Source: Branchiostoma floridae
Lineage: Eukaryota; Chordata; Leptocardii; Amphioxiformes; Branchiostomatidae
DNA length: 64,000 nucleotides
Reading direction: 5' to 3'
Assembly (NCBI RefSeq): GCF_000003815.2
Contig: NC_049993.1
Location: 706,523-770,522 of the forward strand
Each line of letters begins with the position of its first letter. The stretch's first letter is position 1. The position numbers and the translations under genes are program-made. Positions 45,601-55,625 of this stretch are shown here, piece by piece. The notes under the pieces are model-generated. The model saw nothing but the letters and a program-made list of their open reading frames with translations. It searched no databases and was not told the DNA's origin.

Positions 45601-46611
45601 ATTCTGTTCTGGCCAGGCATGAATGCTCAAATTGAGGAGAAGATACAACAGTGTTCCATTTGCCAGGAACACCAAGCTTCCAACATCAAAGAGCCGATGA
45701 TACCACACGCGGTCCCAGAGAGACCATGGCAGAACGTTGCCACAGACCTGTTTTGCTACAACGGTGACGAATTCATCATAGTCACAGATTATTACAGCAA
45801 GTTCTTTGAGTTCATGAAGCTCAACAGAACCAAATCGGCTGATGTCATCACGAAGATGAAAAAACTGTTCGCAACACATGGAATACCTGAGAAGGTTGTG
45901 AGCGACAATGGCCCACAATTCGCAAGCGAGCTGTTCGCCAAATTTGCAGAAGAATGGGGATTCAAGCACGTCACAGCGAGCCCCAGGTACCCACAGTCAA
46001 ATGGGTTGGCAGAAAGATCTGTCCAAACAGCCAAGCGTCTGTTACGCAAAGCAGAAGCAGACAAGACAGACCCATACCTGGCATTGCTGGAGTATCGCAA
46101 CACACCGATCGACAGCCAGCTTGAGTCACCAGCTCAAATACTGATGGGCAGAAGACTGCGAACAAAACTACCCACGACGAATGAACAGCTAATGCCGAGA
46201 AACGTAGATCACAAGAACGTGAAGCAACATCTCGAAGCACGACAGCACAAACAGAAACACTGGTACGACAAAAGTGCCAAGAGTCTTCCGACTCTGACAA
46301 CAGGAGACTCTGTCCGAATTCAACAAGATGGTAGGTGGACACCTGCCAGCGTAATCAGAGAGTGCGACCAACCGAGATCGTATGTCGTACAAACACCAGA
46401 GGGTACCGAGTATAGACGCAACAGGAAACACCTACGGGCAACACCTGCAACTGGAACATCAACAACACCTGCACCTGAATCATCGACAACACCTGCACCT
46501 GAAGCAGCAACTACACCTGCAGCGACCCCTGTTCCAGTAACAACGCAACAGGCGCCCTACGTCACCCGATCAGGACGTGCGGTCAACCCTCCAACCAAGC
46601 TGAATTTGTAA
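42697..46611 (+). CDS. Gypsy gag-pol polyprotein, single intact ORF
   Basis: The frame is open further 5', but the first ATG in good context (A at -3, G at +4) is 42697, giving 1304 aa. In order: a capsid-like gag; two CCHC zinc knuckles (about 228-262); an aspartic protease with LDTGAQ (D312); reverse transcriptase with D529 and a VDD box (D591) instead of the common YxDD; RNase H (D738 in QVDAS); integrase with an HHCC zinc finger from about residue 953 and a DDE triad D1017, D1070, E1106 (35 residues between the last two); and a Thr/Pro-rich tail. It resembles Mag-type Gypsy elements. No stop or frameshift is present, so the copy could be competent. Confidence 0.95.
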   Translation: MESYGGKCPEIDWTSPALDDAWKRFKEHVELMFSGPLKDQDEEVKISYLKIWINPSGRDILNTFEYAQGDDKKKLKTYYDNFATYVKPKSNQVLARYKFHNRTQGPNEPVEQFIRALINLAKDCNFKDTNEMVLDRLVFGTNSNEVRKKLIGKGSELTLDEAIRVARTYESDQSTLKSIAQPVPSNDVHGVQTQHRTPYVPPRPFRKTRATGGGGRGKPRYTRSTNACGRCGKGHNTADKCPANGKECRKCGKKNHFAAVCRSKSVSEVRSPEEEFQDFHIEAVHKKKVEGDQAFVDLHIAGASESLKCKLDTGAQVNVLPERDWIKLRSRNSSLEPTKTRLFGYGNTPLEVKGKCSLRCNYKGRSGTLDFFVVKANATPVLSLKACLSLKLIQLVLTVKSSETAESIKQEYSDVFQGIGRLPGEYRIKVDPNVEPVVHAPRKFPVSLREPLKKELDRMESLGVIQKVDEPTEWVNSLVVVEKPKTGKLRICLDPRDLNKAIKREHYQLPTLEDISTRLAGSKYFAVVDARSGYWQICLDEESSKLTTFNTAFGRYCFTRLPFGVHSAQEVFQKKMDSIFGGLEGVEVIVDDVLVHGPTEEELNRRFRNMLQRARECNVKLNEEKCVLAAQEVGFFGHILTGDGLKPDPKKVNAITNMKSPTSKAELMTMLGMITYLAKFIPNLSDVTAPMRELLKEDVEFVWDSSREASLDKVKKLVAEATTLTYYDPTLQVNLQVDASKYGLGAVLMQEGKPVAFASKSLNNTEINYAQIEKELYAIAFGCERFHQYIYGRKVNVESDHKPLESIMKKPLSTAPARLQRMLLRLQKYDLEVRHKPGKEIPVADALSRLYLEETDHMSESFEAQIHLVTSHLPVSTQRLEEVRRETEKDAQLIILTETVKEGWPETRRQCNPHIAEFWNHRDELTVHQGIIFKGQKIVIPRAMRREMLDILHQSHMGQEKTKARAKDILFWPGMNAQIEEKIQQCSICQEHQASNIKEPMIPHAVPERPWQNVATDLFCYNGDEFIIVTDYYSKFFEFMKLNRTKSADVITKMKKLFATHGIPEKVVSDNGPQFASELFAKFAEEWGFKHVTASPRYPQSNGLAERSVQTAKRLLRKAEADKTDPYLALLEYRNTPIDSQLESPAQILMGRRLRTKLPTTNEQLMPRNVDHKNVKQHLEARQHKQKHWYDKSAKSLPTLTTGDSVRIQQDGRWTPASVIRECDQPRSYVVQTPEGTEYRRNRKHLRATPATGTSTTPAPESSTTPAPEAATTPAATPVPVTTQQAPYVTRSGRAVNPPTKLNL

Positions 46612-46767
46612 TGCATGAGTTAATGCACTGTATGGACATTGAACATGGAATGGAATACGGACTGATCCTGAACAATAGAATAGTATGTTAATGCATGCTT
46701 CAGTGAGTAAACTATAGGTAATGCATGATTGTTTTCATCAAAGAAACTAACATCTTAAGAAGGGGGA

Positions 46768-47034
46768 TGTTGTGATATCAGTATTGTTACAAGAAGTAAG
46801 ATAGCCGTTAACACCCCTCCAAACTCTGTGAACTTAGAATAGTCCAATACATGCATATTAAGCAGGATGTGCTCTGATAGCAAGACAGCAAGGACATTCG
46901 ATCTCTTTCCTACCGGACCCTGGACTGAGCACACATGCAGAACTGTATCCTACTAACACTTTACTGAATACATAGTCTAGTAGTACAAGCAGTCTCTGCC
47001 TGAATCCTTACAAGAACCACCAACGGGTACAACA
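46768..47034 (+). repeat. 3' LTR of the Gypsy element
   Basis: Same length and sequence as the 5' LTR, preceded by a polypurine tract and followed directly by the GACAA target duplication. Confidence 0.96.
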
Positions 47035-49809
47035 GACAATAGTCCTGACATCAACATCGATGGGTACTTAATAGAGCGAAAGGATCGAAACACTGGAAAG
47101 GACTGGGGTGGATGTCTGATCTACTATAAATCTGGCATTGGACTGCACAGAAGGCATGATTTGGAACCTCCTGAACATGAATTGATGATATGCACCATCA
47201 AGCTACATACAGGTACACTTCTGCTATCACTCCTGTACAGACCACCAGGACAAAGGGTCATAGACTGTGCGCCCATTGACTGGTACACTGAAAACCTTGA
47301 CCACCTCCGCACAAAGACCAAAGCTAAGGGACAATCCTAGCCGGTGACTATAATGCACACCATAAAGAATGGTTACTAAGCAAAAAAACTGACCCACCTG
47401 GAAGGCACACACTCACCCTTTGTACCACTCATGGCCTAACTCAACTTGTCAAGGGCGCCACCCACCAAAAAGGCAATAGACTGGACCTCATCATGATTGA
47501 TACACCCAACATCTGCTCGGACGTACATATAGAACCTGAAATAGGAAAGTCAGACCACTTCCTGCTAACTACGTCGATACCATGTTCTCCAGTCCTAGAG
47601 AAAACAACACCTAGGAAAATCTGGATCTACAAGAAAGCTGACTGGCATGCTCTCCGAGAGGAACTTGCCCAGACAAACTGGGATGACTTGCTTGACCCAG
47701 AAAACCCAGAACGCTCATGTACAAACGTAACAAAGGCTATCCAAGAGGCCATGAGACACCACATTCCGAGAAGAGAACTCAAGACCTTTGATGGAAAACC
47801 TGAGTGGTACAATGGTGCGTGTGAGAGAGCCCTACAGAAAAAGCTGAAATCTTGGCACCAGTACAAAGCAAACGAAACCCAAGAGACACGAACCAGATAC
47901 AACAAGGCCAGAAATGACTACACCTATGTCACCAGAAAAGCAATGAAAGCCCACAAAAAGAGGGTCAAGGCAAAAATGACCACAGGACTTAAAAATGGAA
48001 GCAAAAGCTGGTGGTGGACGGCAAAGAGGCTGATGGGGCAAGGTGGACAATGTGATATTCCTTTACTGACTTCTGGCAACCAGACTTACATACACCCTGA
48101 GGAGAAAGCTGAGTGCTTTGCTAGCATATTCGCCGACAAATCCACCATATCACAAGAAGAAAATGAGAAAGAAGTCCCTCTGGTAACGACCAGAACTACA
48201 TCCAGCCTAGAGGAAGTAACCTTCTGCCCTGATCAAGTGCACGAAGAGTTGTCTACGCTCGACACCAACAAGGCTACTGGTCCAGACTCCATACCCGCCA
48301 GAGTACTAAAACAAGCTGCACCTGAGCTAGCCGGGCTCTTCCAGCTTCTACTAGACAAGCACCACATGCCGAAACAGTGGAAAATTGCTAATGTTATTCC
48401 AGTCCACAAGAAGAACAACAAACAAGATCCAAACAACTATAGACCTATCTCCCTGCTTAGCATAATCAGCAAGGTAATGGAAGCTCTCATAAACAAAGCT
48501 CTCTGGTCACACATCAATAAGAACAGACTCATAAGCAACAACCAATTTGGATTTAGGGCAGGTCACTCGACAACAGATGCGCTGACCTTTGTAAGCCAAC
48601 TTCTACATGACACCAAGGACAGACGGCAAGAGAGCAGATTGATCTGCCTGGATATAAGCAGGGCTTTTGACCGAGTATGGCATAGGGGGCTCATTGCTAA
48701 ACTGAACGCCATCGGTGTCAAAGGAAGCTTACTAAAATGGATTGAGGATTACCTGTCAAATAGAGAACTGAAAGTAGTAATCAGTGGGAAAACTTCCACC
48801 TCCAAAGTCATCAACGCTGGAGTTCCCCAAGGCTCCATCCTAGGCCCTCTCCTGTTCCTCATCTTCATAGACGACATCACCGAAAAGATAAGAAACACTG
48901 CCATGCTATATGCTGACGACACATCTCTAATGAACATCATACGAAAAAGACAAGAAAGAACCCTAGCCGCCCAATCACTCAACACAGACCTCAATGGGAT
49001 CCAGAATTGGGCAAAAGACTGGAATGTTCTTTTTGGGGCCACAAAGTGCAAAGGCATGATAGTAAGTAACTTGAAGGATGTCGAAGGAAACCACCCTGAT
49101 CTCACCTTTATGGATACAATCCTCACTGAGGTGGAAGAAGTAGACCTGCTAGGACTTACAATAAAGAGAAATCTGACCTGGTCACACCACATAGACAAAA
49201 TGTCAACTGATGCTGGAAAACGACTTGGCCTGCTAAGAAGAGTCTCCCCATACCTAAGTCCTGAACAGAGAGCTACTATTTACAAGTGCATGGTTAGGTC
49301 CTCGATGGAGTACGCCTCTACTGTGTGGATGGGTGCAAGCGCCACATCCCTTAGCTCGCTAGACGCCATACAAAGAAGAGCAACAAAGATAATCGACATG
49401 CCTCAAGACTCATTGGACAGTATTCAGATCCAGCCTCTAGAACAGCGAAGAAATGTTGGGGCCCTCTCACTCTTACACCGAATGTATCACCAAGACGCAC
49501 CAACACTACTGAACAACCTTCTACCCGGGCCCTACGTACACCGCCGTGAAACACGTCTGTCAACATCCCAACACAGTGCAGCCCTAGAACCTGTCAAGTC
49601 AACCTCCTCCTGTCACAAAAGAACTTTTCTCCCAGCCACAGTTAAGCTATGGAACTGTCTACCACAAGACATTGTAAATACCAGAGACTTGAAGAACTTT
49701 AAACGAATAGTTAATGCCCACCTCACCGATATTCGCCAGCGTGATGCATTGTAAATGTCAGCACAGCTGCTAAAGATGAGGCGTGGTCACAGCATAGATA
49801 AAAAAAAAA

Positions 49810-50214
49810 TACGTGATAGGTGGACGCGATGCTGAGAACAATCCAACATCTACAGTGTACCGATTCAACCCAGGAAACTCCCTATGGTATGCACCAAGCA
49901 ACATGCCTGAGAGGACCAGTCATGTTGCCACTGCGGTTCTCAATGGTAGCATCTACGTCGCTGGGCTTCACTCAAAAGTACTGTGTTATATGCCTCATGA
50001 GGACGTGTGGGCTTGTGTAGCCATTACTGGTTCCGGATTCAGATGTAGTATGACTGTCTTTGGTGGGGAGATTTACATCTATGGGGGTAATTACGACAAC
50101 AAAGGAACAAGTGAAGTTCTGTGGCTTAATCAGCAAGATAAGTCACTCAAGCAAGTGGGAAGCATGCCCAAAGGTTTGTTTGGACATGGCTGTGTCACCA
50201 TACTAAAGGGTTGA
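49810..50214 (+). pseudogene. Kelch-repeat gene, 3' part, after the LINE insertion
   Basis: Reads YVIGGRDAENNPTSTVYRF directly after the LINE poly-A, exactly what should follow the DGS at which the 5' part stops. It continues with blades marked by IYVAGL and IYIYGG and ends PKGLFGHGCVTILKG, a typical end of KLHL proteins. No start codon of its own is expected. The two halves lie about 8.56 kb apart. Confidence 0.8.
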
Positions 50215-51930
50215 GGTACAACAGAGTGCTAGGCAATTTTAAGGCATCACAGGCAACTCTTGTAATATGAAGTAAACAATCAGATGGGACCAATATTGTG
50301 TCAAGAACATGCATATAATTTAATCATGTCTACTGGATTATCTTGTTTACAGTAGAATGCCATGATACTGATGTATCTTGTTTACAGTAGAATGCCATGA
50401 TACTTCATGCCATGATGAAGTCAGAAAGTATGGATGTTTAGAAAAAAATGGACATGGTTTCATTATGTTAAGGCTACTAGATGATTCTGTTTACTGTAGA
50501 GTGTCATGACAAAGTTAGGTAGCAAGAATTCGAACGTGAATGTATGATGAAGATATAAATGTATTTCATAATCATAACTGTTCATGACTTGCTGGAATGA
50601 ACACAGAAAAGGACTATATGATCCTCTTTGATGAAATGTAACTATTAAGTGTAGGCTGACAAGCAGATGTGGCCAACATTGTACCAATGCATATGGACAG
50701 TGTTGTATATGTTAAAGCTACCTGATGATGATGATGTGTAATATCTAACATGAAAATCAGCAAGTAAGGACGTTGGAAAAAATCTGTGACAAAGAGGTAC
50801 ATTGTTTGTACCCGTTCATAACTAGCTGGAATGAGCACAGAAGTAGAGAATTATTTAATCTTATTCGATTCAGTGTAGCAGCATGTTCGTTGTGTTTTTG
50901 CCATAAAGATTGTAGGTAAAGGTTAGTTATTCCATAAAACCTGACCTCTTCAAGATGAAATTTTTGCTCTCTGGTAATCAAGCTTAGCTGGAGAAGGGAC
51001 AGGAGAAGGACTTTCTCTTCTCTTTTGCTCCCTCCCTTATTTTGTTACAATGTTATAATTATGTTTCACAGAAAGGAGACATTCTGTTTTTGTTGATGTT
51101 CGTTTCGGATTCAATCAAAACATTGTGTTCGGAAGATTAGACAGCAAATGTAGCCTGCACAAATGTTGTTATCTCTAGGAAGTGCAGTTTCTGTATTGAA
51201 ATCTTCAATTGACGATTGTAAGTTGGCACGAAAAGGGACATTTCTAACAATTGCATGTATTAAACTAAGTTCAAGACAGAGAAATGGGAATGTTGTGTGT
51301 GTTTTTTTCTCGACTACTAATTCAATGGTTTCAGTTGCTGTTTATGTAAAGTCTTTACTGAAATTTTTTTGTAAAGTCTTTAATGAAAATTAAGACCATA
51401 ATTATATGTTTTGTCCTTGTTTTGGAGAAAATGGGACCTTTGCCGCTTAAAAAAATGAATGTTGAAACAAGAACTGAACTGACAGAGAACACTGTAATAC
51501 GAGTAACAAATAATCTTGTACTCAGAGCAAGGAAAACACATGAACTGTTTTCTACGTCGAATTTTAACACTTATTGTTAAATTTCAATTTTTAGATACCT
51601 CATATTGCATATAGCCAACATACGAAATGCAACATGATTCATGAAGAATGACTGAATGTTACGTAGGTCAGAATATTACGCACGTACTGCAGAAACGTTA
51701 ACATATTTGGGAAGATAAAACGGTCACACAAGGCATACGGTTATCTGCATTTTCATAGGGCCTAGGTAATCTGCAATATCATACAAAAAGTGCAAAAAGA
51801 TCGAATCAGGTGTCTGAGATGAAGGGTCTGGTGACGTCCAATCTGTAATGTCGTCTTGCCAGGACTTTCTGACGTCGCCTCATGCATTACACCTTTCTCA
51901 CGTGGAGGCCATGATAGATCTAAAGCGAGT
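50215..51930. other. Kelch gene 3' flank, no gene recognised
   Basis: AT-rich, with the 40-bp duplication at 50325. It may include the Kelch 3' UTR. Confidence 0.5.
50325..50405. repeat. Short tandem duplication of about 40 bp
   Basis: ATCTTGTTTACAGTAGAATG followed by CCATGATACT occurs twice in succession. Confidence 0.8.
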
Positions 51931-54900
51931 TTTTTTTTTTTTAATTTACTTTGAGGTCACCGCAAAACAAGGTTCGTGGAGCCACTCAAGCGTTTTGGGT
52001 TACGTTACTGAATTGTGAAGAGAGATGTTTGTTTACCCTTAATTTGAACAGTTTCAGGCTGTACTCTGTGGGGAAGCAAGTCCGTGGAAGCTTATTCCAT
52101 AGCGATGTTGTTCTAGGAAAAAAGCTCTGAGCGTGGAACTTCCTTCTGTTAGGTGGATTGTGGAGGAAAAAAGGATGATTTGTTTCCGTGGAAGTGGCTG
52201 AACGGGTTCTTGCTGTGAAGGTTCGTATTGAAGGCACAAGTGAATGAAGTTCTGCCGAGCATTTACCATGGAAGTACCGATAGAAAAGTGCTAGGCTAGC
52301 TACATCACGCCTTTGGGCCAATGGTTGTAGTGTGGCGAATAAGTCGCTGCCAACAATGTTCCTTAACCGTTTTTGTACTCTATTGAGGCAGGTCAGGGAG
52401 TTCTGGGAGGCTCCAGCCCAAATGTGACAACAATATTCCATTTTGGGCCTTATCTGACTCTTATAAAGATAAAGAATAGCAGAGGGGGTAAGATATTTTC
52501 TGGTTCGGTACAAAGAGCCCACCATTTTCCCAGCTTCCTTGGCAACGGATTGGATGTAACAATTCCACTTAAGATCAGGTGTAAATTTAAGGCCCAAGAG
52601 TCGCTCAAAGCATTGGGCTTCTTTAAGTAGAGTCCCACTCATTTGGACCGGTGGCAGGTTCGGATCGGATCTCTTATGATGGAACGAAAGAAGGTTTGTT
52701 TTTGAAGGGTTGAAGGTCACAAGCCACGTTTTGCCCCATTGAACTGTATGATCAAGGTCAGCAGAGAGATTAGCTGCAAGGGAGCGGTCATTACATGTCT
52801 TGGATGTGTGGCCAAATACTGAAGTGTCATCAGCATATATGTCGACAAATGATCTGAGTATATGATCAGGCAGATCGTTTATGTAGATTAAAAATAATGT
52901 TGGACCGAGGATGGATCCTTGCGGTACTCCAGCATTGATGCTATGACATTCTGATGATTGACCATTTATAACGACCTTCAGAGATCTGCAGAACAGGAAG
53001 GATTTAATTGTTGCTAGAATCTTGCCGCAGATGCCATAGCTGGCAAGTTTATGCAGTAAACCTCTATGCCATACCTTGTCAAACGCTTTTGATATATCTA
53101 AGGCAACTGCTCTGGTCACAAAGCCACCATCAAGGGCTGTACTTATTCGATGGGTTATGACAGTTAGAACATCTGCCGTGGACCTAGAAGATCTAAAACC
53201 ATACTGTTTGTCGCTCAGGAGATTGTTGTCTTCAAGATGGGTGAGTACTGCCTTGTTTATGAAGGACTCGAAGAGTTTACTAATGATACAGAGAAGACTA
53301 ATTGGCCGATACTGGGATGGAGATGACCGTTCTCCAGCGTTCTTAAAAACAGGACAAACTGATGATATCTTCCACATGGAGGGAAAACATTTTCCCTTTA
53401 AGCAGCGATTAAAAAGCTTGGCCAGGATGGGAGATAATTCAGGAGAAATGTTTTTAAGAACAACTACCGGAATATTGTCTGGCCCAGTTGCCTTGTTGGC
53501 ATCAAGATCCTTAATGAGCTTTGTAACTTCCCGAGCTGTAACTTTGATGTTTTTCAGAAAAGTATCAGTCCGAGCAGGAAAATCAGGGAGTGGCTGACCC
53601 TGATCATCAAGAGTTGAGTTAGAGGCAAAGTTCTTTGCAAAAAGTTTTGCCTTCTCGGAGGATGAGGAAAGAACCTCAGGTCCATTTATCAGGGTAGGTA
53701 TAGGGGATTTGCCTCTGTTTAATACTTTCCTGGTGATTCTCCAGAACTCACGAGAGCCAAGAACTTCACCATCAATTCTGGCCTGAACAGACTTAGCATA
53801 ACTGTTCTTAGCGTTCCTGAGAACTCTCTTACAACGATTACGTGCAGTTTTGAAGGCTGCAAGTGTCTCGCTGCACCTGTTCCGATTGTAAGCATGGAAG
53901 TAGTGATTGCGGTGGGCAATAGCAGCAGCACACTCAGGGGTGTACCATGGCTGGCTGTTAGGTCGCTGCTGGTATTTCTTTGATGGAACAAAGTTATCAA
54001 TTCCAGCGAGAATCCAATCAGACAGAAGGACAGCTATCTTTGAGGCTGAGTTTTTGAATATTGTTGAAAGTGGAATCTCAGTAATGAATGTTCTGAAACC
54101 TTCCCAGTCAGCTTGGGAGTAGCGGTAGATTGTCCGATGAAAGGGGACATCAGATGATTCTTTTCGCTTAGCTTCGACCTTAATGGACACCACAGAGTGA
54201 TCAGAAGTTCCTAGTGGGGGTAGTACAGTAGGAACACATGTGTCAGGGCAAGTAGTAAGGAAGAGGTCTAACAGATTTGCATATTGGCCCTTAACGTCCG
54301 GGACACGGGTGGGTTGGTTTACAATCTGAGTTAGCTCATAGGAAATTGAGAAATCATGGCAGTATCTACCCTCGTCGTCTGTCTTATTAGAGTACACTAA
54401 CCACTCCTTATGATGGACATTGAAGTCCCCACAAATATGTATGCTTGCTGACGGCCATTCGGACAAGATTCTGTCGATTTTCTCAGATAGCTGATCAAAG
54501 ATGACAACACCGTCCTCTTGGGGCCAATACAGCGCAAATATAAAGGAAGTATAGTGGACAAGAGCCACGCGGAAACACATGTATGGAGAGTCAGGGTCTT
54601 CATGGGTTAGATCCCTCCCGCATGGGAATCCGTCCTTGATGTAGGCACCCAGTCCATGCCCATGACGATTCAACGGGTCATGCTTGGTGATAAGAGAGGA
54701 GTAGCCCTGTATTTCAAAATTGTTTTCTAGGACTGACGGATTTAGACCTACTTCTGAAAGAAACATTAGGTCAGGTTTCGCTTCTTGAAGATGTGATTCA
54801 ACTTCTGGAAAGTTGGAGCGTAGACCTCTTATGTTGGTATAAGAAATCAAGAAGAAGGGGTCTACGTTATCTGAATAGGTTCTGGGTTTAGGTTTATCAC

Positions 54901-55490
54901 TAGTTCGGATACTTGTCATACTTGTTGATATTGAAGGGGTTCAGTAGGTAGATACCAAGGTATGATACCAGAGGATGCATACAAAGTCTAATTTGGTCAG
55001 TAGAAAGTATTGTCGTAACAATTCACTCCAACATGGCATCGAGAGGCCCCACCAGAAGCTGCTGCAAGGTCCAGAACCAGTCACTAACTGGCATTACAAC
55101 AGCCCCGGTATTTAACACCTGCTGATGGGACAGCCTCCCAGGTAGTTAATCCTGGGTTCGGGTCCCTGTACTATCAGGCGGTTAACACCAACCCAGTAAA
55201 GTGTTTACCTCCAGCACCCTTATTAAGAGAACTAACCACATAGAAATATGCAAGTCTCAGTATCCCCTTGCTACCAGTGAGCCAGAGAAATAGAAGAGTA
55301 AACAGCAAATTCTTCTCCCTAGATCAGAAACGTCACACAAGAATTTTGCGCCGAGAGCCAGATCGCTCACTGAAGGGTGAGGACTGACTGACCCAATAGG
55401 AGGAGCGGGGGTAACAAGGCTGCCCGGGAGCAGGGACAATACCCACTCCCTACCCCCCATTTGATGATGCAGCGGGAATGCAGCGGCTAT
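51931..55490 (-). mobile_element. LINE with intact ORF, near full length
   Basis: On the minus strand the element runs from an untranslated leader (about 55490 to 54920) through one long ORF to a short 3' UTR and a poly-A run (T-run at 51931-51942 on the plus strand). The leader block 55293-55490 and the tail 51943-52025 both recur in the SINE at 25736-26216. The exact 5' end and target duplication could not be fixed. It inserted about 1.7 kb 3' of the Kelch gene, on the opposite strand. Confidence 0.85.
51986..54919 (-). CDS. LINE endonuclease-reverse transcriptase, 977 aa, intact
   Basis: An N-terminal APE-type endonuclease shows YTNIRG (N29), SEVGL (E56), CGDFNVHH (D165, N167) and TSDH (D240, H241). 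The reverse transcriptase follows with NKATGPDNIP (about 475-484), LDISKAFDKVWH (D608), GVPQGSILGP (about 664-673) and YADD (D697, D698). The C-terminus has IRPKMEYCCHIW, usual for LINE ORF2. Such proteins nick the target and prime reverse transcription from it. No ORF1 was found upstream. The uninterrupted frame implies a young or active copy. It belongs in the CR1/L2/Jockey range; clade not resolved. Confidence 0.95.
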   Translation of the reverse strand: MTSIRTSDKPKPRTYSDNVDPFFLISYTNIRGLRSNFPEVESHLQEAKPDLMFLSEVGLNPSVLENNFEIQGYSSLITKHDPLNRHGHGLGAYIKDGFPCGRDLTHEDPDSPYMCFRVALVHYTSFIFALYWPQEDGVVIFDQLSEKIDRILSEWPSASIHICGDFNVHHKEWLVYSNKTDDEGRYCHDFSISYELTQIVNQPTRVPDVKGQYANLLDLFLTTCPDTCVPTVLPPLGTSDHSVVSIKVEAKRKESSDVPFHRTIYRYSQADWEGFRTFITEIPLSTIFKNSASKIAVLLSDWILAGIDNFVPSKKYQQRPNSQPWYTPECAAAIAHRNHYFHAYNRNRCSETLAAFKTARNRCKRVLRNAKNSYAKSVQARIDGEVLGSREFWRITRKVLNRGKSPIPTLINGPEVLSSSSEKAKLFAKNFASNSTLDDQGQPLPDFPARTDTFLKNIKVTAREVTKLIKDLDANKATGPDNIPVVVLKNISPELSPILAKLFNRCLKGKCFPSMWKISSVCPVFKNAGERSSPSQYRPISLLCIISKLFESFINKAVLTHLEDNNLLSDKQYGFRSSRSTADVLTVITHRISTALDGGFVTRAVALDISKAFDKVWHRGLLHKLASYGICGKILATIKSFLFCRSLKVVINGQSSECHSINAGVPQGSILGPTLFLIYINDLPDHILRSFVDIYADDTSVFGHTSKTCNDRSLAANLSADLDHTVQWGKTWLVTFNPSKTNLLSFHHKRSDPNLPPVQMSGTLLKEAQCFERLLGLKFTPDLKWNCYIQSVAKEAGKMVGSLYRTRKYLTPSAILYLYKSQIRPKMEYCCHIWAGASQNSLTCLNRVQKRLRNIVGSDLFATLQPLAQRRDVASLALFYRYFHGKCSAELHSLVPSIRTFTARTRSATSTETNHPFFLHNPPNRRKFHAQSFFPRTTSLWNKLPRTCFPTEYSLKLFKLRVNKHLSSQFSNVTQNA

Positions 55491-55534
55491 TGGAATGCAA
55501 AACACAACAGGACTTGCATCCGGATTGAGTCGGA

Positions 55535-55625
55535 TTTATATGTAAATGACGTGGGATTCCGGTTATGTAGGCCGCGGAGAGTCGAAATTGATATGTAAAT
55601 GACAGGGATTCCGGTTATGTAAGCC
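55535..55625. repeat. Short tandem repeat upstream of the intact LINE
   Basis: ATATGTAAATGAC plus GGGATTCCGGTTATGTA occurs at about 55540 and 55590. It could be part of the LINE leader or flanking DNA. Confidence 0.65.

Larger units (their letters stand above)
42121..47034 (+). mobile_element. Complete Gypsy/Ty3 LTR retrotransposon
   Basis: A 4914-bp element bounded by 267-bp LTRs (TGTTG...CAACA) and flanked by a 5-bp duplication GACAA (42116-42120, 47035-47039). A primer binding site TGGTGTCAG starts directly after the 5' LTR and would fit a tRNA-Leu 3' end. A purine tract (46757-46767) precedes the 3' LTR. One gag-pol ORF fills the interior; no env is seen. It sits inside the LINE endonuclease ORF. 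Apparently identical LTRs imply a recent insertion. Confidence 0.97.
41696..49754 (+). pseudogene. LINE ORF2 (endonuclease-reverse transcriptase), interrupted and frameshifted
   Basis: The N-terminal 141 codons (41696-42120) join in frame to 47035 if the Gypsy element and one copy of its GACAA duplication are removed. A further break is a frame change near 47325-47335, just before TILAGDYNAHH. After it the frame is open to 49754. In the part read from 47493 (753 residues) the RT aspartates are near residues 387 and 475-476 (YADD). The frame change could be a real mutation or a base-calling error. Confidence 0.85.
41250..49809 (+). mobile_element. LINE (non-LTR retrotransposon) inserted in the Kelch gene and split by a Gypsy element
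   Basis: A 5' UTR (41250-41695) leads into an ORF at 41696 with the YTNIRGL and VTESKLD motifs of an APE-type endonuclease. The ORF is interrupted at 42120 by the Gypsy element and resumes at 47035. The remainder has GDYNAHHKEW, SDHFLL, the RT blocks LDISRAFDRVWH, GVPQGSILGP and YADD, and a stop at 49754. A short 3' UTR ends in a poly-A run at 49800-49809. The motif GATAGGTGG lies on both sides (41241-41249 and 49815-49823) and marks a target-site duplication. The clade is in the CR1/L2/Jockey range and is not resolved. Confidence 0.9.

Noticed and set aside
43290-46431. Several 60-166 aa frames on both strands
   Set aside because: Shadows of the Gypsy gag-pol ORF.
53076-53597. Plus-strand 173-aa frame
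   Set aside because: Shadow of the intact LINE ORF on the opposite strand.
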